This document shows, one piece after another, positions 51,972-61,068 of a stretch of 64,000 nt of DNA. A program made the position numbers and the translations under genes. Source of the stretch: Bog-257 sp963846715 (GTDB lineage: Bacteria; Acidobacteriota; Terriglobia; Terriglobales; Acidobacteriaceae); contig CAWJXA010000007.1 in the NCBI GenBank assembly GCA_963846715.1, positions 1-64,000 of the forward strand, in the 5' to 3' direction. Below the pieces are notes generated by a model. It saw only the letters and a program-made list of their open reading frames with translations. It did not search any database and was not told the origin of the DNA. Positions within the stretch are counted from its first letter, which is position 1. Each line of letters begins with the position of its first letter.

Positions 51972-52622
51972 TTATTGACTATGCGCGGCTTTGTGGGTGC
52001 TGGCCGTCTTGCTGGCCGGGGGGTTGCTGCCCGCCTCCTTCATCACCTGGTCGATCATCTGATACAGCTTGGTTCGGTCCACGACCTCGACGAAGGGCTG
52101 CCCCCGCACCGTATCGCTCACAATGTAGATGGTGGGGGTGTGATCAATAGGTATGCGCTGCCCGAGTTGATAGTCGGCCTTCACCTTGGCCGCAAGGTCC
52201 CCGGTTGGGTCCACCACGAACGGCAGTGTCTCTCTATGGTCGCTGGCAAATTTCTCGGTGATGCCGCGCAGATTTTGTTTCGTAACCTGCATCTGGTTCT
52301 GAAAGATGTAGAGGCGATACTCATCGCCCAACTTCAGCGATTTGGTGTCGAAATAACGCGCATTGACCGCCGCCTCAAACGACCAGGCATGCTGCGGCAG
52401 CGGAAAGTCATGCTGCACCAGAGGGATGTTGTACTGCTTGGCCGCTTCATGCAGTAGCGGCGCCGCGCGCGCGCAGTCCGGACACTCCAGGTCTTCAAAC
52501 ACGATAATGGCGACCTTCGATCCCTTGGGAGGCCGCAACATTGACGTATCGCCCCACACCGTAATACTTCCAAGTAGCACGATCGCAGCCAAGGCAAACT
52601 GCTTAATCAAAGTGAATTTCAT
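51972..52622 (-). CDS. Exported DsbA-like thioredoxin-fold protein
   Basis: From ATG 52622 (MKFTLIKQFALAAIVLLGSI) a signal peptide of about 22 residues precedes a thioredoxin fold with a CxxC site: VFEDLECPDCARAAPLLHEA. Later come the helical insertion with RETLPFVVDPTGDLAAKV, the cis-proline region DHTPTIYIVSDTVRGQPFVE and a lysine/alanine-rich tail. This is the DsbA/DSBA-like (thioredoxin_4) group. It acts in the periplasm on protein disulfides. GAGGGA lies upstream of the start. The upstream start at 52661 would put non-signal sequence first. Confidence 0.85.
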   Translation of the reverse strand: MKFTLIKQFALAAIVLLGSITVWGDTSMLRPPKGSKVAIIVFEDLECPDCARAAPLLHEAAKQYNIPLVQHDFPLPQHAWSFEAAVNARYFDTKSLKLGDEYRLYIFQNQMQVTKQNLRGITEKFASDHRETLPFVVDPTGDLAAKVKADYQLGQRIPIDHTPTIYIVSDTVRGQPFVEVVDRTKLYQMIDQVMKEAGSNPPASKTASTHKAAHSQ

Positions 52623-52718
52623 TCCAGCTGTTCCCTCAATTTTTGCCGAAGTAGTTGGCAATCTTTAGACGATCCTAGTCAGATATAGTACCGGATAGCG
52701 GCCCCACCAGTCTTGGTA

Positions 52719-53573
52719 CTACCTGGCGACCGGCTTCCATTTGTTCAGGAATTGCAGCACATCCTCCGGCGCCAGAGCGCGGGCCTTCTCGAACTCACCA
52801 CCCTTTTGGGCGTATAGCAGTTTCCCGTTGCTATCCAGGACCGCAATCGCGGGGATTCCGCGCTTCATGGGGACCTGGTACTCCTGCATAATGTCCTGGT
52901 TCTTGTCGCCCTCGCCGACATCCACGTGCACTACTTCAAAATCCCGCTTCAGCACCCCAGCAACATCGGGCCGTTGGAACGCCAGGTCAAGTACGTGACA
53001 GTCGTAACACCAGTTCGCGCCGAAGACCACCAGCACCCGCTTATGCCCTGCGGTGGCTAGCTGTAGAGCATGCTTAATCTCCGCGTGCGCATCGACGCCC
53101 GGAGCATAGATGACCTTGCTGGTGGAGAGCGGCTGCTGCAGCTTGGCAGCATCGGAACGTTTGGTGCCCGCCAGCCGCCATTGGTCGCCCTGCTTCTGCC
53201 ATAGCTGGCCCTCGGTAACGTACAGGGTTTGTCCGGAGGTGCTGTGGACTTCTGCCTGAAACACCAATTGCTGCATGCCGGGCTGCGGCGAGTCTGACTG
53301 GATGACATTTACTTTCATGCGCCGCACTTTGAGACCGGTCCAAAAGTCGACCTCCGAGGCAACGCTGGACGGACCGGCCCCGGTAGCTACCTGAGCGGGA
53401 GGATTATTGCTGTAGAGTGCCTGCAAGGTCGCAGCGTTTCCGCGAATCACCGCGGCCTTCCACTGATCGAGTGGCGGGAAGGGCGCAACCGGCTTGGCGG
53501 CTTGTCCCGCGCAGTAGGACGAGACAAGTGCGGTAAGAAAGATCAGAACAGTGCGGGGCCGTTGAAGCTTCAT
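52719..53573 (-). CDS. Exported thioredoxin-family protein
   Basis: A 284-residue protein with a signal peptide (MKLQRPRTVLIFLTALVSSY, hydrophobic core 9-18). An N-terminal NTF2-like or helical domain (about 30-150) is followed by a thioredoxin domain with the active site VFGANWCYDCHVL (WCxxC). Then come FEVVHVDVGEGDKNQDIMQE, the cis-Pro region KRGIPAIAVLDSNGKLLYAQ, and GGEFEKARALAPEDVLQFLN. The protein sits in the periplasm. The neighbouring DsbA-like gene is 97 bp downstream on the same strand. Confidence 0.85.
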   Translation of the reverse strand: MKLQRPRTVLIFLTALVSSYCAGQAAKPVAPFPPLDQWKAAVIRGNAATLQALYSNNPPAQVATGAGPSSVASEVDFWTGLKVRRMKVNVIQSDSPQPGMQQLVFQAEVHSTSGQTLYVTEGQLWQKQGDQWRLAGTKRSDAAKLQQPLSTSKVIYAPGVDAHAEIKHALQLATAGHKRVLVVFGANWCYDCHVLDLAFQRPDVAGVLKRDFEVVHVDVGEGDKNQDIMQEYQVPMKRGIPAIAVLDSNGKLLYAQKGGEFEKARALAPEDVLQFLNKWKPVAR

Positions 53574-53635
53574 ACTTCTCCTTCTAAGAGCAACTCCCGA
53601 GTCGAATAGTGCGATCGCGCTCCCGACTCAAGAGT

Positions 53636-54137
53636 CCCCCGCATTCATGCGGGGGAGGAGCACTTCAGCGCTCCAGCAAAAATCAACTTTGACCTTGCGC
53701 TTTAGCGCCGGGAATCTAAAGCCCAGGGCTGAAGTGTGTGCGTCAGAACTCTGTCGTCCCCTGAAGGGACTCGGATTCTTTTCCTACTTTTCCCAGCACT
53801 CCGCCTGCGGCTGCGTGCTGGGCTAGACTGAGTCGCCCCTGCGGGGCGGGTTTTCTGTTGCTTCGTACCACCATCGCAGCCGAAGGTTAGTTCTCACGCA
53901 CTCACTGGTGTGGTGAATCAAAAATTCGTTCATGAATTCAATGAGGTCATTTGACTTTCGCCCTCAGGGCCTAAAGGCCTCGTTTTCTTACGTCGCGGTT
54001 CGGCACGGCTGAAGCCGTGCCCTGACACTAAGCCCGCGCTTATTCAAGGAACTTCTGATTCAGGACACTAGAACCCACTCTTCAAATCGAATCTCTTCCC
54101 GCCGAACCGAGGTCCAGCTCCCCTGCTAAAGCAGGGG
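53636..54137. repeat. Cluster of short intergenic hairpins
   Basis: The roughly 600 bp gap holds several perfect short stems: CCCCCGCA-ttca-TGCGGGGG (53636-53655), GTCCC-ctgaa-GGGAC near 53757-53771, CGCCCCTGCGGGGCG near 53835-53849, GGCACGGCT-ga-AGCCGTGCC (54002-54021) and CCCCTGC-taaa-GCAGGGG (54120-54137). Such hairpin-rich intergenic repeats are common in acidobacterial genomes. No gene is seen between 53574 and 54177. Confidence 0.65.
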
Positions 54138-54177
54138 GCTGCCACCAAAAGTCCCTCGCAATTTTTCCCGGCCTCGG

Positions 54178-54621
54178 CTAATGTCCACCATGATACGGAT
54201 GACCTTTGAGGATGGTGAATCCCCGATAGAGCTGTTCTAAAAGCACCACCCGCGCCAGCTCGTGCGGCAGGGTCACCTTTCCGAAGGACAGAATGTTGGA
54301 CGCAGCGGCGCGCGTAGCGTCACTCCAGCCATCCGCAGGGCCGACTGCAAACAGCAACTCCTGGGTATCGTGGGCTTGATGATATTCAAGGAAGTTGGCG
54401 ATTTCTTCTGAGGTAAGCTGGCGTCCCCGCGCATCCAGCAGCACCAGCACCGGAGGTTTGCGGCTTGTACTTTTTTCCAGAAGCTTGAGCAGGGCCGCTT
54501 CCGATGGCAACTCGTTAGCGTCGCTGGCAATGTAGCGGGAAAGCCGTTTCAGGTACTCGGCGGTCAAAGATTGAATCGGTGAACTGCGGGTCCTGCCGAT
54601 CCATACGATGCGAAGTTTCAC
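54178..54621 (-). CDS. rlmH: 23S rRNA (pseudouridine1915-N3)-methyltransferase
   Basis: A 147-residue SPOUT methyltransferase. KLRIVWIGRTRSSPIQSLTA at the start, ELPSEAALLKLLEKSTSRKP, PVLVLLDARGRQLTSEEIAN, ELLFAVGPADGWSDATRAA, and the C-terminal knot ILSFGKVTLPHELARVVLLE, QLYRGFTILKGHPYHGGH match RlmH (about 155 residues usual). The start is GTG 54621. It methylates N3 of pseudouridine 1915 in helix 69. It follows rsfS and nadD on the same strand. Confidence 0.95.
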   Translation of the reverse strand: MKLRIVWIGRTRSSPIQSLTAEYLKRLSRYIASDANELPSEAALLKLLEKSTSRKPPVLVLLDARGRQLTSEEIANFLEYHQAHDTQELLFAVGPADGWSDATRAAASNILSFGKVTLPHELARVVLLEQLYRGFTILKGHPYHGGH

Positions 54622-54635
54622 GGCCTCAGGAACTC

Positions 54636-55127
54636 TTACGCGTGCGCGTAGTCGAGGCGTGCTTGCGCGCAACTTTCTTCGCCGCCGGATTTGGCAGTAG
54701 ACTTCGTTGCTTTCCCACGCTTGGCAGGAGCCGCGATCTTCTTAGTTGCAGGCTTGCGAACGGGCTTTTCCAGGTCCGTTAGTTGCAAGCGTTTTGCGGT
54801 CTTCCACAATCGCTCCAAGTCGTAAAACTTTCGCGCACTCTCGGAAAAAATATGCACCACGAAATCTACGTAGTCCAGCAGGACCCAATCCGCCTGGTTG
54901 TAGCCCTCACGGTGCGCGGGTTCAACTCCGGTTGCGCTGAGCTTCTGGTCGACCTCGTCGGCAATGGCTTGGACCTGCCGCGGGTTGGCGCCCGAACAAA
55001 TCACGAAGTAGTCGGTGAACCCGCTGGCCTGTTCGTCCAGTTGCAGGATGCCGATGTCCTCGGCTTTTTTCTCCTGGCAAGCGCGCACAGTAATGGCGAC
55101 TTGCGCCTTGGTTTCATTTCTCTTCAT
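54636..55127 (-). CDS. rsfS: Ribosome silencing factor
   Basis: A 163-residue protein with RsfS core AITVRACQEKKAEDIGILQL, DEQASGFTDYFVICSGANPR, QVQAIADEVDQKL, DWVLLDYVDFVVHIFSESAR and KFYDLERLWKTAKRL. The C-terminus is a lysine/alanine-rich extension (about residues 122-163). It binds ribosomal protein uL14 and blocks subunit joining in low-nutrient states. ATG 55127 overlaps the end of nadD by 14 nt; rlmH starts 14 nt beyond its stop. The nadD-rsfS-rlmH order is widespread. Confidence 0.95.
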   Translation of the reverse strand: MKRNETKAQVAITVRACQEKKAEDIGILQLDEQASGFTDYFVICSGANPRQVQAIADEVDQKLSATGVEPAHREGYNQADWVLLDYVDFVVHIFSESARKFYDLERLWKTAKRLQLTDLEKPVRKPATKKIAAPAKRGKATKSTAKSGGEESCAQARLDYAHA

Positions 55128-55824
55128 ACTTTCGGCTCGTTTTGCTTCGATACAACTGCTCCTTCTGAATGTATTCCGCCACGGCGTCAGGGACCAGCCG
55201 CTTCAGCGCTCCACCACGGTCCACGGCCGCACGGATCTGCGTGGCCGAGACATTTTCATGCGTCTCCGGCAGCATGTGCAGCGTGGCCCCGGGCAATACC
55301 AGCGGTCCTTCCATCTTCTGCTTCCGAAACAGCTTTGTCACTGCCGCGCCGGGCCGTAACTTCGCCGGCAACGAGGAGGCAACGTCAGCCAGCGAATATC
55401 CGGGTCGCGCGGCTACGATGAAATCGCACTCGCCCAGCAGAGCCTCGGCCTCGTGCCATTTGCCGATGTCCTTGAAGGCGTCCATGCCTATCAGGAAGTA
55501 TAGGTGATCGCTCTTGCCCAGCTTCGCTTTCACGCGACGAACGGTGTCAACGGTATAGCTCGGCTTGTGCCGGCCCTCGCCGCTGGCCGGATCGGGCGCC
55601 TCGAGCAGGGAGGGCACGAATGTCTTCTCTCCAGCTAGCGCAAGTGCGACCATAGCGTAACGATGATAGAACGACAGGATCGGTGTTTTCTGCTTGTGCG
55701 GCGGGACATCAGCGGGAACAAAACACACTTGTTTCAATGCGAACTTCGCTGCGGCTGCGCGGGCCACAACGACATGTCCACGATGAATGGGATCGAAGGT
55801 TCCGCCAAACAGTGCGATGTTCAT
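55114..55824 (-). CDS. nadD: Nicotinate-nucleotide adenylyltransferase
   Basis: A 236-residue protein with the nucleotidyltransferase motif IALFGGTFDPIHRGHVVVAR (HxGH-like HRGH), VCFVPADVPPHKQKTPILSF, YTVDTVRRVKAKLGKSDHLY, FLIGMDAFKDIGKWHEAEAL and the C-terminal ENVSATQIRAAVDRGGAL (SxTxIR). It adenylates nicotinate mononucleotide in NAD synthesis. ATG 55824. First gene of the nadD-rsfS-rlmH group. Confidence 0.95.
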   Translation of the reverse strand: MNIALFGGTFDPIHRGHVVVARAAAAKFALKQVCFVPADVPPHKQKTPILSFYHRYAMVALALAGEKTFVPSLLEAPDPASGEGRHKPSYTVDTVRRVKAKLGKSDHLYFLIGMDAFKDIGKWHEAEALLGECDFIVAARPGYSLADVASSLPAKLRPGAAVTKLFRKQKMEGPLVLPGATLHMLPETHENVSATQIRAAVDRGGALKRLVPDAVAEYIQKEQLYRSKTSRKYEEK

Positions 55825-55826
55825 GC

Positions 55827-56369
55827 TTACTTTGGCGGCTGTTTGGAATTATCCATGTGCTGCATGTTCTGTGGGTTCTGCTGCTGCGCATTGTCCTTCA
55901 TCTGATTGGAATTCTTGATGAAAAGTACCGTCTTCCAGATGTCATCGTCCGACAGCACCCCGTCCCAGCCCGGCATTGCGGTGTAGCGCATCCCATATTT
56001 GACGACATAGAACAGATGGCCGTCTGGATCGTCCGGAGTACGGCTCATCAGCTGAGGTACTGATGGATAAAACTTTGTTTTCATCGCCGAAGTGGGTTCC
56101 TTCAAGCTGCCATGGCAAAAGGCGCAATTCTTGTCATAGGTCATGGAGCCATCCATGATGTTATCCATGGTCGGCTGAAACGGATTGGCCTGCGTGGGGG
56201 CGTGGCCATCCACCCAAGCGTCCATCGAGGTGTTGGCAGTCCGTCGCTCCAGCGTACTCGGCGTGTTGCCCACAGCCCGAATATCGAAGTGCCCTGTGGT
56301 GACGTAGTAATACGCGCCGCCGAAAACGACGAGCAGCGTGATGATGACTCCGGCGATGAATCCGCGCAT
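55827..56369 (-). CDS. Membrane-anchored c-type cytochrome
   Basis: A 180-residue protein with an N-terminal membrane anchor (FIAGVIITLLVVFGGAYYYV), one heme site CAFCHGSLKEP (CxxCH) at about residue 82 and a probable Met ligand in MRYTAMPGWDGVLSDDDIW. The tail is Gln/Asn/Met-rich. It is anchored in the membrane with the heme domain outside. No terminal oxidase is nearby. ATG 56369; 2-nt gap to nadD on the same strand. Confidence 0.85.
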   Translation of the reverse strand: MRGFIAGVIITLLVVFGGAYYYVTTGHFDIRAVGNTPSTLERRTANTSMDAWVDGHAPTQANPFQPTMDNIMDGSMTYDKNCAFCHGSLKEPTSAMKTKFYPSVPQLMSRTPDDPDGHLFYVVKYGMRYTAMPGWDGVLSDDDIWKTVLFIKNSNQMKDNAQQQNPQNMQHMDNSKQPPK

Positions 56370-56531
56370 GCTTCCCCTTTGAGCTATTCGTTCCGCTCAG
56401 TGCCCACGGGCTTCAGTATCGTACTATGGACGGCTTCATTGCCTCTTACGCAGCCAAAACATCACAGAAGTGTCATCCGTCGGGCTGAATTTGATTGTCG
56501 AATTTCAGGCTTGCTTGCCGAATTCCGAGGC

Positions 56532-57506
56532 TCAATACTTCCGCAAGCGACGCGCCTCGCGAACCACATCTTCCACCTTGGGAAGGAAGGCCTCCTCCAG
56601 CGGCGGCGAAAATGGAACCGGGCTGTCAGCCGAGGCGATTCGCACAATCGGCGCGTCCAGCGAGTCGAAGCACTCTTCGTTGATGATCGCGGCCACCTCT
56701 CCGGCGATGCCCCCGGTCTTGGTGTCTTCGTGCAGCACGATTACGCGATTGGTCTTTTCCACGGTCGCTGCGGATAGCATCGCGGTCCAGCGGCAGCACC
56801 GTCCGTAAATCCACCACCTCTAACTCGATGCCTTCTTTCGCCAGGATTTCCGCGGCCTCCAACGCAACATAAACCATGGCGGCGTAAGTAATGACACTCA
56901 CGTCGCGGCCTTCGCGCGCCACGCGGGCTTTGCCGATCGGCACCGTGTAGTCCTCGGCAGGCAATTCTTCTTTGATGCGACGGTAGAGAAACTTGTGCTC
57001 GAAGAACAGGACCGGGTTGTTGTCGCGAATGGCAGATTTGATTAGTCCCTTGGCGTCGTAGGCGCTGGCCGGACAGATGACTTTCAGCCCCGGCGTGTGC
57101 GCGAAGTAGGTCTCGGGATTCTGCGAGTGGAACGGACCTCCGTGAACGCCGCCCCCCGAGGGCCGCGCAGCACAACCGGAACCGGCGCGCCCCAACGGAA
57201 GTGCGCCTTCGCCAGCATGTTGTTGATCTGATTGAAGGCGCAACTGATGAAATCCATGAACTGGAACTCGGCCACGGGCCGCATCCCGGTGAGGGCCGCG
57301 CCGAAGCTGGCGTTAACGATGGCCATCTCCGAAATCGGCGTGTCTACCACGCGCTCAGGGCCGAAGCGGTCGATCAGGCCTTCGGTAACTTTGAACGCGC
57401 CGCCGTAGATGCCGATGTCTTCCCCGATGCAGAAGACCGCGGGATCGCGTTCCATCTCTTCCCAGATTCCCTGGCGAATGGCTTCCAGATAGGTGACTGC
57501 TGCCAT
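56532..57506 (-). CDS. pdhB: 2-oxoacid (pyruvate) dehydrogenase E1 beta subunit (two frameshifts)
   Basis: From ATG 57506: MAAVTYLEAIRQGIWEEMER, FCIGEDIGIYGGAFKVTEGL, SEMAIVNASFGAALTGMRPV, EFQFMDFISCAFNQINNMLA. Frame changes near 57150 and 56775 split it. The second piece has HTPGLKVICPASAYDAKGLI and VLFFEHKFLYRRIKEELPAE, and the third has VIVLHEDTKTGGIAGEVAAI. About 325 residues after repair, as usual. It binds ThDP with E1 alpha, whose gene is not adjacent. The lpdA gene (E3) lies at 59656. Probably sequence error at the breaks. Confidence 0.88.
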
Positions 57507-57566
57507 GGGAAGGAATTCTAAATCAATCGCGCATTAACCACAGGGACCCGGAGAGAAAACCCCTGT

Positions 57567-57649
57567 CACCACGGAGACACGGAGCGCACGGAGGAGAAAA
57601 ACCAAAACAAAAAGGAATCAAACTTCGTGATCTCCGTGCCTCCGTGGTG
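57567..57649. repeat. Inverted repeat of the CACCACGGAG family
   Basis: CACCACGGAGACACGGAG (57567-57584) and CTCCGTGCCTCCGTGGTG (57632-57649) match inverted at 17 of 18 positions. A related sequence follows at 57670-57685. This type of repeat is common in intergenic regions of soil-derived bacterial sequences. Confidence 0.75.
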
Positions 57650-57693
57650 AAAAAATTCCTAACCCTCTCTGTGTCTCTGTGGTAAACCCAGGT

Positions 57694-58188
57694 CTACGAA
57701 GCCGACGTCGCTGCCACGCTCTTCCCGCAGTATGGGCAGCACAAGAAATCGTGACTGATAGCTCGGCCACAGTGCGCGCAGGTGGGCGCACTGGCCACAC
57801 CACACTTGGCGCAGAACCGAAAGTCCGGCTGCACGATCCAACCGCACCCCGGACAGGGCTTCAGCATAGGCTTGCGCAACAGGAAGTAGAGAAGAATCCC
57901 CAGACAGTTGGGAACGAAGATCGCCAGCAGCGTCCACAACAGTTGCCCCATGCCCCGGCGCTTTGCATCCTGATTGATATAGCCGATCAGCAACACCCAT
58001 CCTGCCAGCACCAACCCCGCCAAAACGCTTAACAGGACCCACCACGGATACGGGGGAAGGTCATGAGGCCCTTTAGGGAGGCAACTGAACAAAACTGGCA
58101 TGCCAATGAATACGAGCACAGAGAGAACAACTGCAACCGGCGAGATGATGCTGAGTTCGCCCTTAAAACTGGATTTCGTAGCGCTCAT
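57694..58188 (-). CDS. Membrane protein with C-terminal zinc ribbons
   Basis: A 164-residue protein. Three hydrophobic segments (about 16-35, 47-70 and 85-105) are followed by two or three zinc-ribbon-like knuckles: CPGCGWIVQPDFRFCAKCG and CAHCGRAISHDFLCCPYCG. The first part resembles PLDc_N or other small membrane modules. The ATG end overlaps the anti-sigma gene by 4 nt. Unknown function; perhaps part of the sigma regulon. Confidence 0.75.
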   Translation of the reverse strand: MSATKSSFKGELSIISPVAVVLSVLVFIGMPVLFSCLPKGPHDLPPYPWWVLLSVLAGLVLAGWVLLIGYINQDAKRRGMGQLLWTLLAIFVPNCLGILLYFLLRKPMLKPCPGCGWIVQPDFRFCAKCGVASAPTCAHCGRAISHDFLCCPYCGKSVAATSAS

Positions 58189-58695
58189 CGAATTTCTCCT
58201 TCACGCTCCCTCGCCAGCGCAAGCATGAGGGGATTGTTGAATACGGTGCGCGGGATAAACGTCACCAGGACGGCAATGACGATCGCCGGCAGCAGCCAGA
58301 ACAGCAGCACGCCCGGTCCGACAAGCGACTCCGGCAGTCCCAGCAGTTGTGCGACCCATCCGCCAAACCTCCACCACAGCCACGCCGACGCGGTCGACGA
58401 CAGCACCCCGAAGCAGAACGACACGCCGATCAGAAACATGCGCGAGTCGCGCTCCCGCATTTCCAGCGCGCGAGCACGCAGGCGGGCTTGCGTCACCGTG
58501 ACCAGCCCTGGACTGGCGGTAACCGCAACCGACCGCAGCAACCGGCCCGTGCTCTCCGCGAGTACGGCGTATTCGGAACATTCGGCGCAGCCCGACAGGT
58601 GCGAATCCAGCCATTCCGTATCCGGAGCAGCGATGGCCTCCACGCCACGACGGGTGATGAGATCAATGGCGCGATCATGGTCGTCGGTTGGTCAT
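58185..58695 (-). CDS. Anti-sigma factor, zinc-finger type (start frameshifted)
   Basis: The product has a zinc-binding anti-sigma motif HLSGCAECSEY (HxxxCxxC) near the N-terminus, then a coiled region (TVTQARLRARALEMRERDSR) and three hydrophobic segments (FLIGVSFCFGVLSST, an ALVG/LLFWLLPAIVIAVLVT region). The clear frame starts at GTG 58643. The sigma gene's TGA overlaps an ATG at 58695, which would give MTTDDHDRAIDLITRRG if one base near 58687 is removed. A small indel there is likely. It probably holds the sigma factor at the membrane. Confidence 0.75.
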
Positions 58696-59285
58696 TGGGC
58701 GCCTCCCTTCAGAGCGGGACGCAATGCCATCACGCCGCGATAAATTCTGGTCTTTACGGTGGCCAGGGGAATGTGAACCAACTGAGCAATCTCCTCAAGC
58801 TTCATCTGTTCCTGAAAGCGAAGTACCAGGACTTCGCGGAAAATCGCCGGCACCTGGCCCAGGGCTTCGTCGAACATTTCGTGCTGCTGCTGGGCCAGTG
58901 CCAGGTCGAACGGCGATGGGCCCGCCGCTGGCGGTTCAAAGGGCGCCCCATCTTCCGGATCTCTCATTTCGTCCAGGCTGCTGGGATTTTTCTTGCGCAG
59001 ATAATCGATCGCCACGTTGTGTCCGATGGACATCAACCAGGTCACGAAGCGATTGCGGCCGTCGTACTGATGGCCTTTTTCCAGCACGCGCAGCCAGGTC
59101 TCCTGGAACAGGTCCTCGGCCACGGCGCGATTGCCGGTCAAATGCAGCAGATACCGCAGCAGCCGGTGCTGATACTGCTCGATCAGAGCATCGAGCAGGT
59201 CAGGATCGCGACGCCGAAGCCCTTGTGCGATTTGGGACTCTTCGGTTTCCATCGGAACCAGCGAACTGAAGGCGGTGGCGACCAT
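58692..59285 (-). CDS. ECF-type RNA polymerase sigma factor
   Basis: A 197-residue protein with sigma region 2 (ALIEQYQHRLLRYLLHLTGN, AEDLFQETWLRVLEKGHQYD, RFVTWLMSIGHNVAIDYLRK) and region 4 (PAIFREVLVLRFQEQMKLEE, IAQLVHIPLATVKTRIYRGV). ATG 59285 is used; ATG 59252 (METEESQIAQGL) is an alternative, and neither has a strong ribosome-binding site. Its stop overlaps the anti-sigma start (ATGA). Standard for an ECF sigma/anti-sigma pair. Confidence 0.92.
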   Translation of the reverse strand: MVATAFSSLVPMETEESQIAQGLRRRDPDLLDALIEQYQHRLLRYLLHLTGNRAVAEDLFQETWLRVLEKGHQYDGRNRFVTWLMSIGHNVAIDYLRKKNPSSLDEMRDPEDGAPFEPPAAGPSPFDLALAQQQHEMFDEALGQVPAIFREVLVLRFQEQMKLEEIAQLVHIPLATVKTRIYRGVMALRPALKGGAQ

Positions 59286-59335
59286 ACTAACGGGATATAC
59301 GAAGCTGGGGGGGAAAAAGACTCAAAGGCCTTTGT

Positions 59336-59510
59336 GACCATGGATCGACACGGATGAACACGGATTTTATTGGGTTTCATGCTATGCCGTTTGGGTTGCG
59401 CACCTCGTGCTCAATGGTCCAAGGCCGACGGAATTGGAGCGGGCCTCGCCGAAATCCCCTGAAGCCTCTGTTTCAATTCGATCCGTGTTCATCGGTGTAA
59501 ATCCGTGGTC
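59336..59510. repeat. Inverted ACACGGAT-type repeat
   Basis: GACCATGGATCGACACGGAT (59336-59355) continues to 59365. It faces ATCCGTGTTCATCGGTGTAA (59481-59500), which continues to 59510. Two inverted arms of about 30 nt, roughly 115 nt apart. The remainder of 59286-59655 shows no gene. Confidence 0.65.
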
Positions 59511-59655
59511 AGATTAGCTTTCGGCAGAGTGGCAACTAGGCAAAGCCCCGCCCTGCTACTTCCCGTGATTTACAATCATCTATTCGCCTGTCGCCATTAT
59601 TCCGACAAGCCGGCGATCCCCGGCGCTCATAACCCATCTAGAACGGAGCACGAAT

Positions 59656-61068
59656 TTGCCAGACACCATTTATGACGTAGCCATCATCGGCAGCGGACCT
59701 GCCGGATACACCGCGGCCATCCGAGCCGGGCAGCTTGGACTCAAGGCTGCGCTCATCGAGAAAGACCCTTATCTAGGCGGCACCTGTCTGCACGTCGGCT
59801 GCATACCGACCAAGGCATTGCTGTTCAACGCGGAGGTCTTCGACCACGTGAAGGAAGGCACCGAACTAGGACTGGAGAACACGGCTGGCGTCTCGCTGAA
59901 CTGGGGTGCGATTCAGAAACGCAAACAGGGCATCGTGGATAAACACGCCAAGGGCCTGCAGTTTCTGATGAAGAAGAACAAAGTCGACGTGCTCCGCGGA
60001 TGGGGCAAGCTGACCGGCCCCGCGAAAGATGGCATCCACACCGTCGCGCTGGAAGGCGGCGAGTTGAAGTCGATCAAGGCGAAGAACGTGATTCTGTCCA
60101 CCGGCTCGTCCGCGCGCATGTTGCCCGGCCTGCAGGCGGACATGCAGGTGCTGAGCAATATCGAGGTGTTGAGCCTGGACCAGATTCCCAAGTCACTGAT
60201 CGTAATCGGCTCGGGTGCAGTGGGCGTCGAGTTTGCCAGCATCTATAAATCGTTCGGTTGCGACGTCACTATCCTGGAAATGCTGCCGCGCTACGTTCCT
60301 GTCGAAGATGAGGACGTGTCGAAGGAGTTGGCACGTGTGTATCGCAAGCGCGGCATCAACGGCTTTGTAAACGCCAAGGTCGAAAAAGTGGAGAAGACCA
60401 AGGCGGGGGTCGCTGTGACCTTCACCGTCGATGGCAAGCCGCAGAAGCTGGAAGCCGAGAAAGTTCTGGTCGCGGTGGGACGCGCTCCGATGACCGCCAA
60501 CATCGGAATTGAAAAAACTAAGATCGAACTGGACCGTGGTTTTGTGAAGATCGACGAATTCATGCGCACCTCCGAGCCGGGCGTGTACGCCATCGGCGAT
60601 ATCGTTGTGGGCTTGCCGCAACTGGCGCACGCTGGAGCCATGGAAGGCATCGTGGCGGTTACTCACATTGCGGGCAAGCCAACCAAGGCGATCAACCCGC
60701 TGCGGATTCCCAACGCGACCTATTGCCATCCCGAGATCGGAAGTGTCGGCCTTACCGAGGCTAAAGCGAAGGAAAAGGGTTATACCGTAAAGGTGGGCAA
60801 GTTCCCCTTCACTGCGAACTCGCGCGCCAGCATTGTGGGGCAGCACGAAGGCTTCATCAAGATTGTTACCGATGCCAAGTACGGCGAAATTTTGGGCGTG
60901 CACATCATTGGGCCGAATGCCACCGAGCTGATCGCTGAATCCGTGCTGGCGCTGGAGATGGAATGTACCGCGGAAGAGCTGGCGAACATTATTCACGCCC
61001 ATCCCACGTTGTCAGAGGCAATGCTGGATGCGTCGAATGCGGTGTTCGGGATGGCGATTAATGCGTAG
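59656..61068 (+). CDS. lpdA: Dihydrolipoyl dehydrogenase
   Basis: A 470-residue flavoprotein. It has FAD motif DVAIIGSGPAGYTAAIRAGQ, redox-active GGTCLHVGCIPTKALL (CxxxxC), NAD motif LIVIGSGAVGVEFASIYKSF, FAD-binding EPGVYAIGDIVVGLPQLAH, and the C-terminal dimer domain with HAHPTLSEAM (active His-Glu). It reoxidises lipoyl groups of 2-oxoacid dehydrogenase complexes. Start TTG 59656. E1 beta (56532) lies nearby on the other strand. Confidence 0.95.
   Translation: MPDTIYDVAIIGSGPAGYTAAIRAGQLGLKAALIEKDPYLGGTCLHVGCIPTKALLFNAEVFDHVKEGTELGLENTAGVSLNWGAIQKRKQGIVDKHAKGLQFLMKKNKVDVLRGWGKLTGPAKDGIHTVALEGGELKSIKAKNVILSTGSSARMLPGLQADMQVLSNIEVLSLDQIPKSLIVIGSGAVGVEFASIYKSFGCDVTILEMLPRYVPVEDEDVSKELARVYRKRGINGFVNAKVEKVEKTKAGVAVTFTVDGKPQKLEAEKVLVAVGRAPMTANIGIEKTKIELDRGFVKIDEFMRTSEPGVYAIGDIVVGLPQLAHAGAMEGIVAVTHIAGKPTKAINPLRIPNATYCHPEIGSVGLTEAKAKEKGYTVKVGKFPFTANSRASIVGQHEGFIKIVTDAKYGEILGVHIIGPNATELIAESVLALEMECTAEELANIIHAHPTLSEAMLDASNAVFGMAINA

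Noticed and set aside
53636..54137. CRISPR array or tRNA cluster in the 600-bp gap
   Set aside because: The hairpins differ from each other and have no regular spacing; none has a tRNA cloverleaf.
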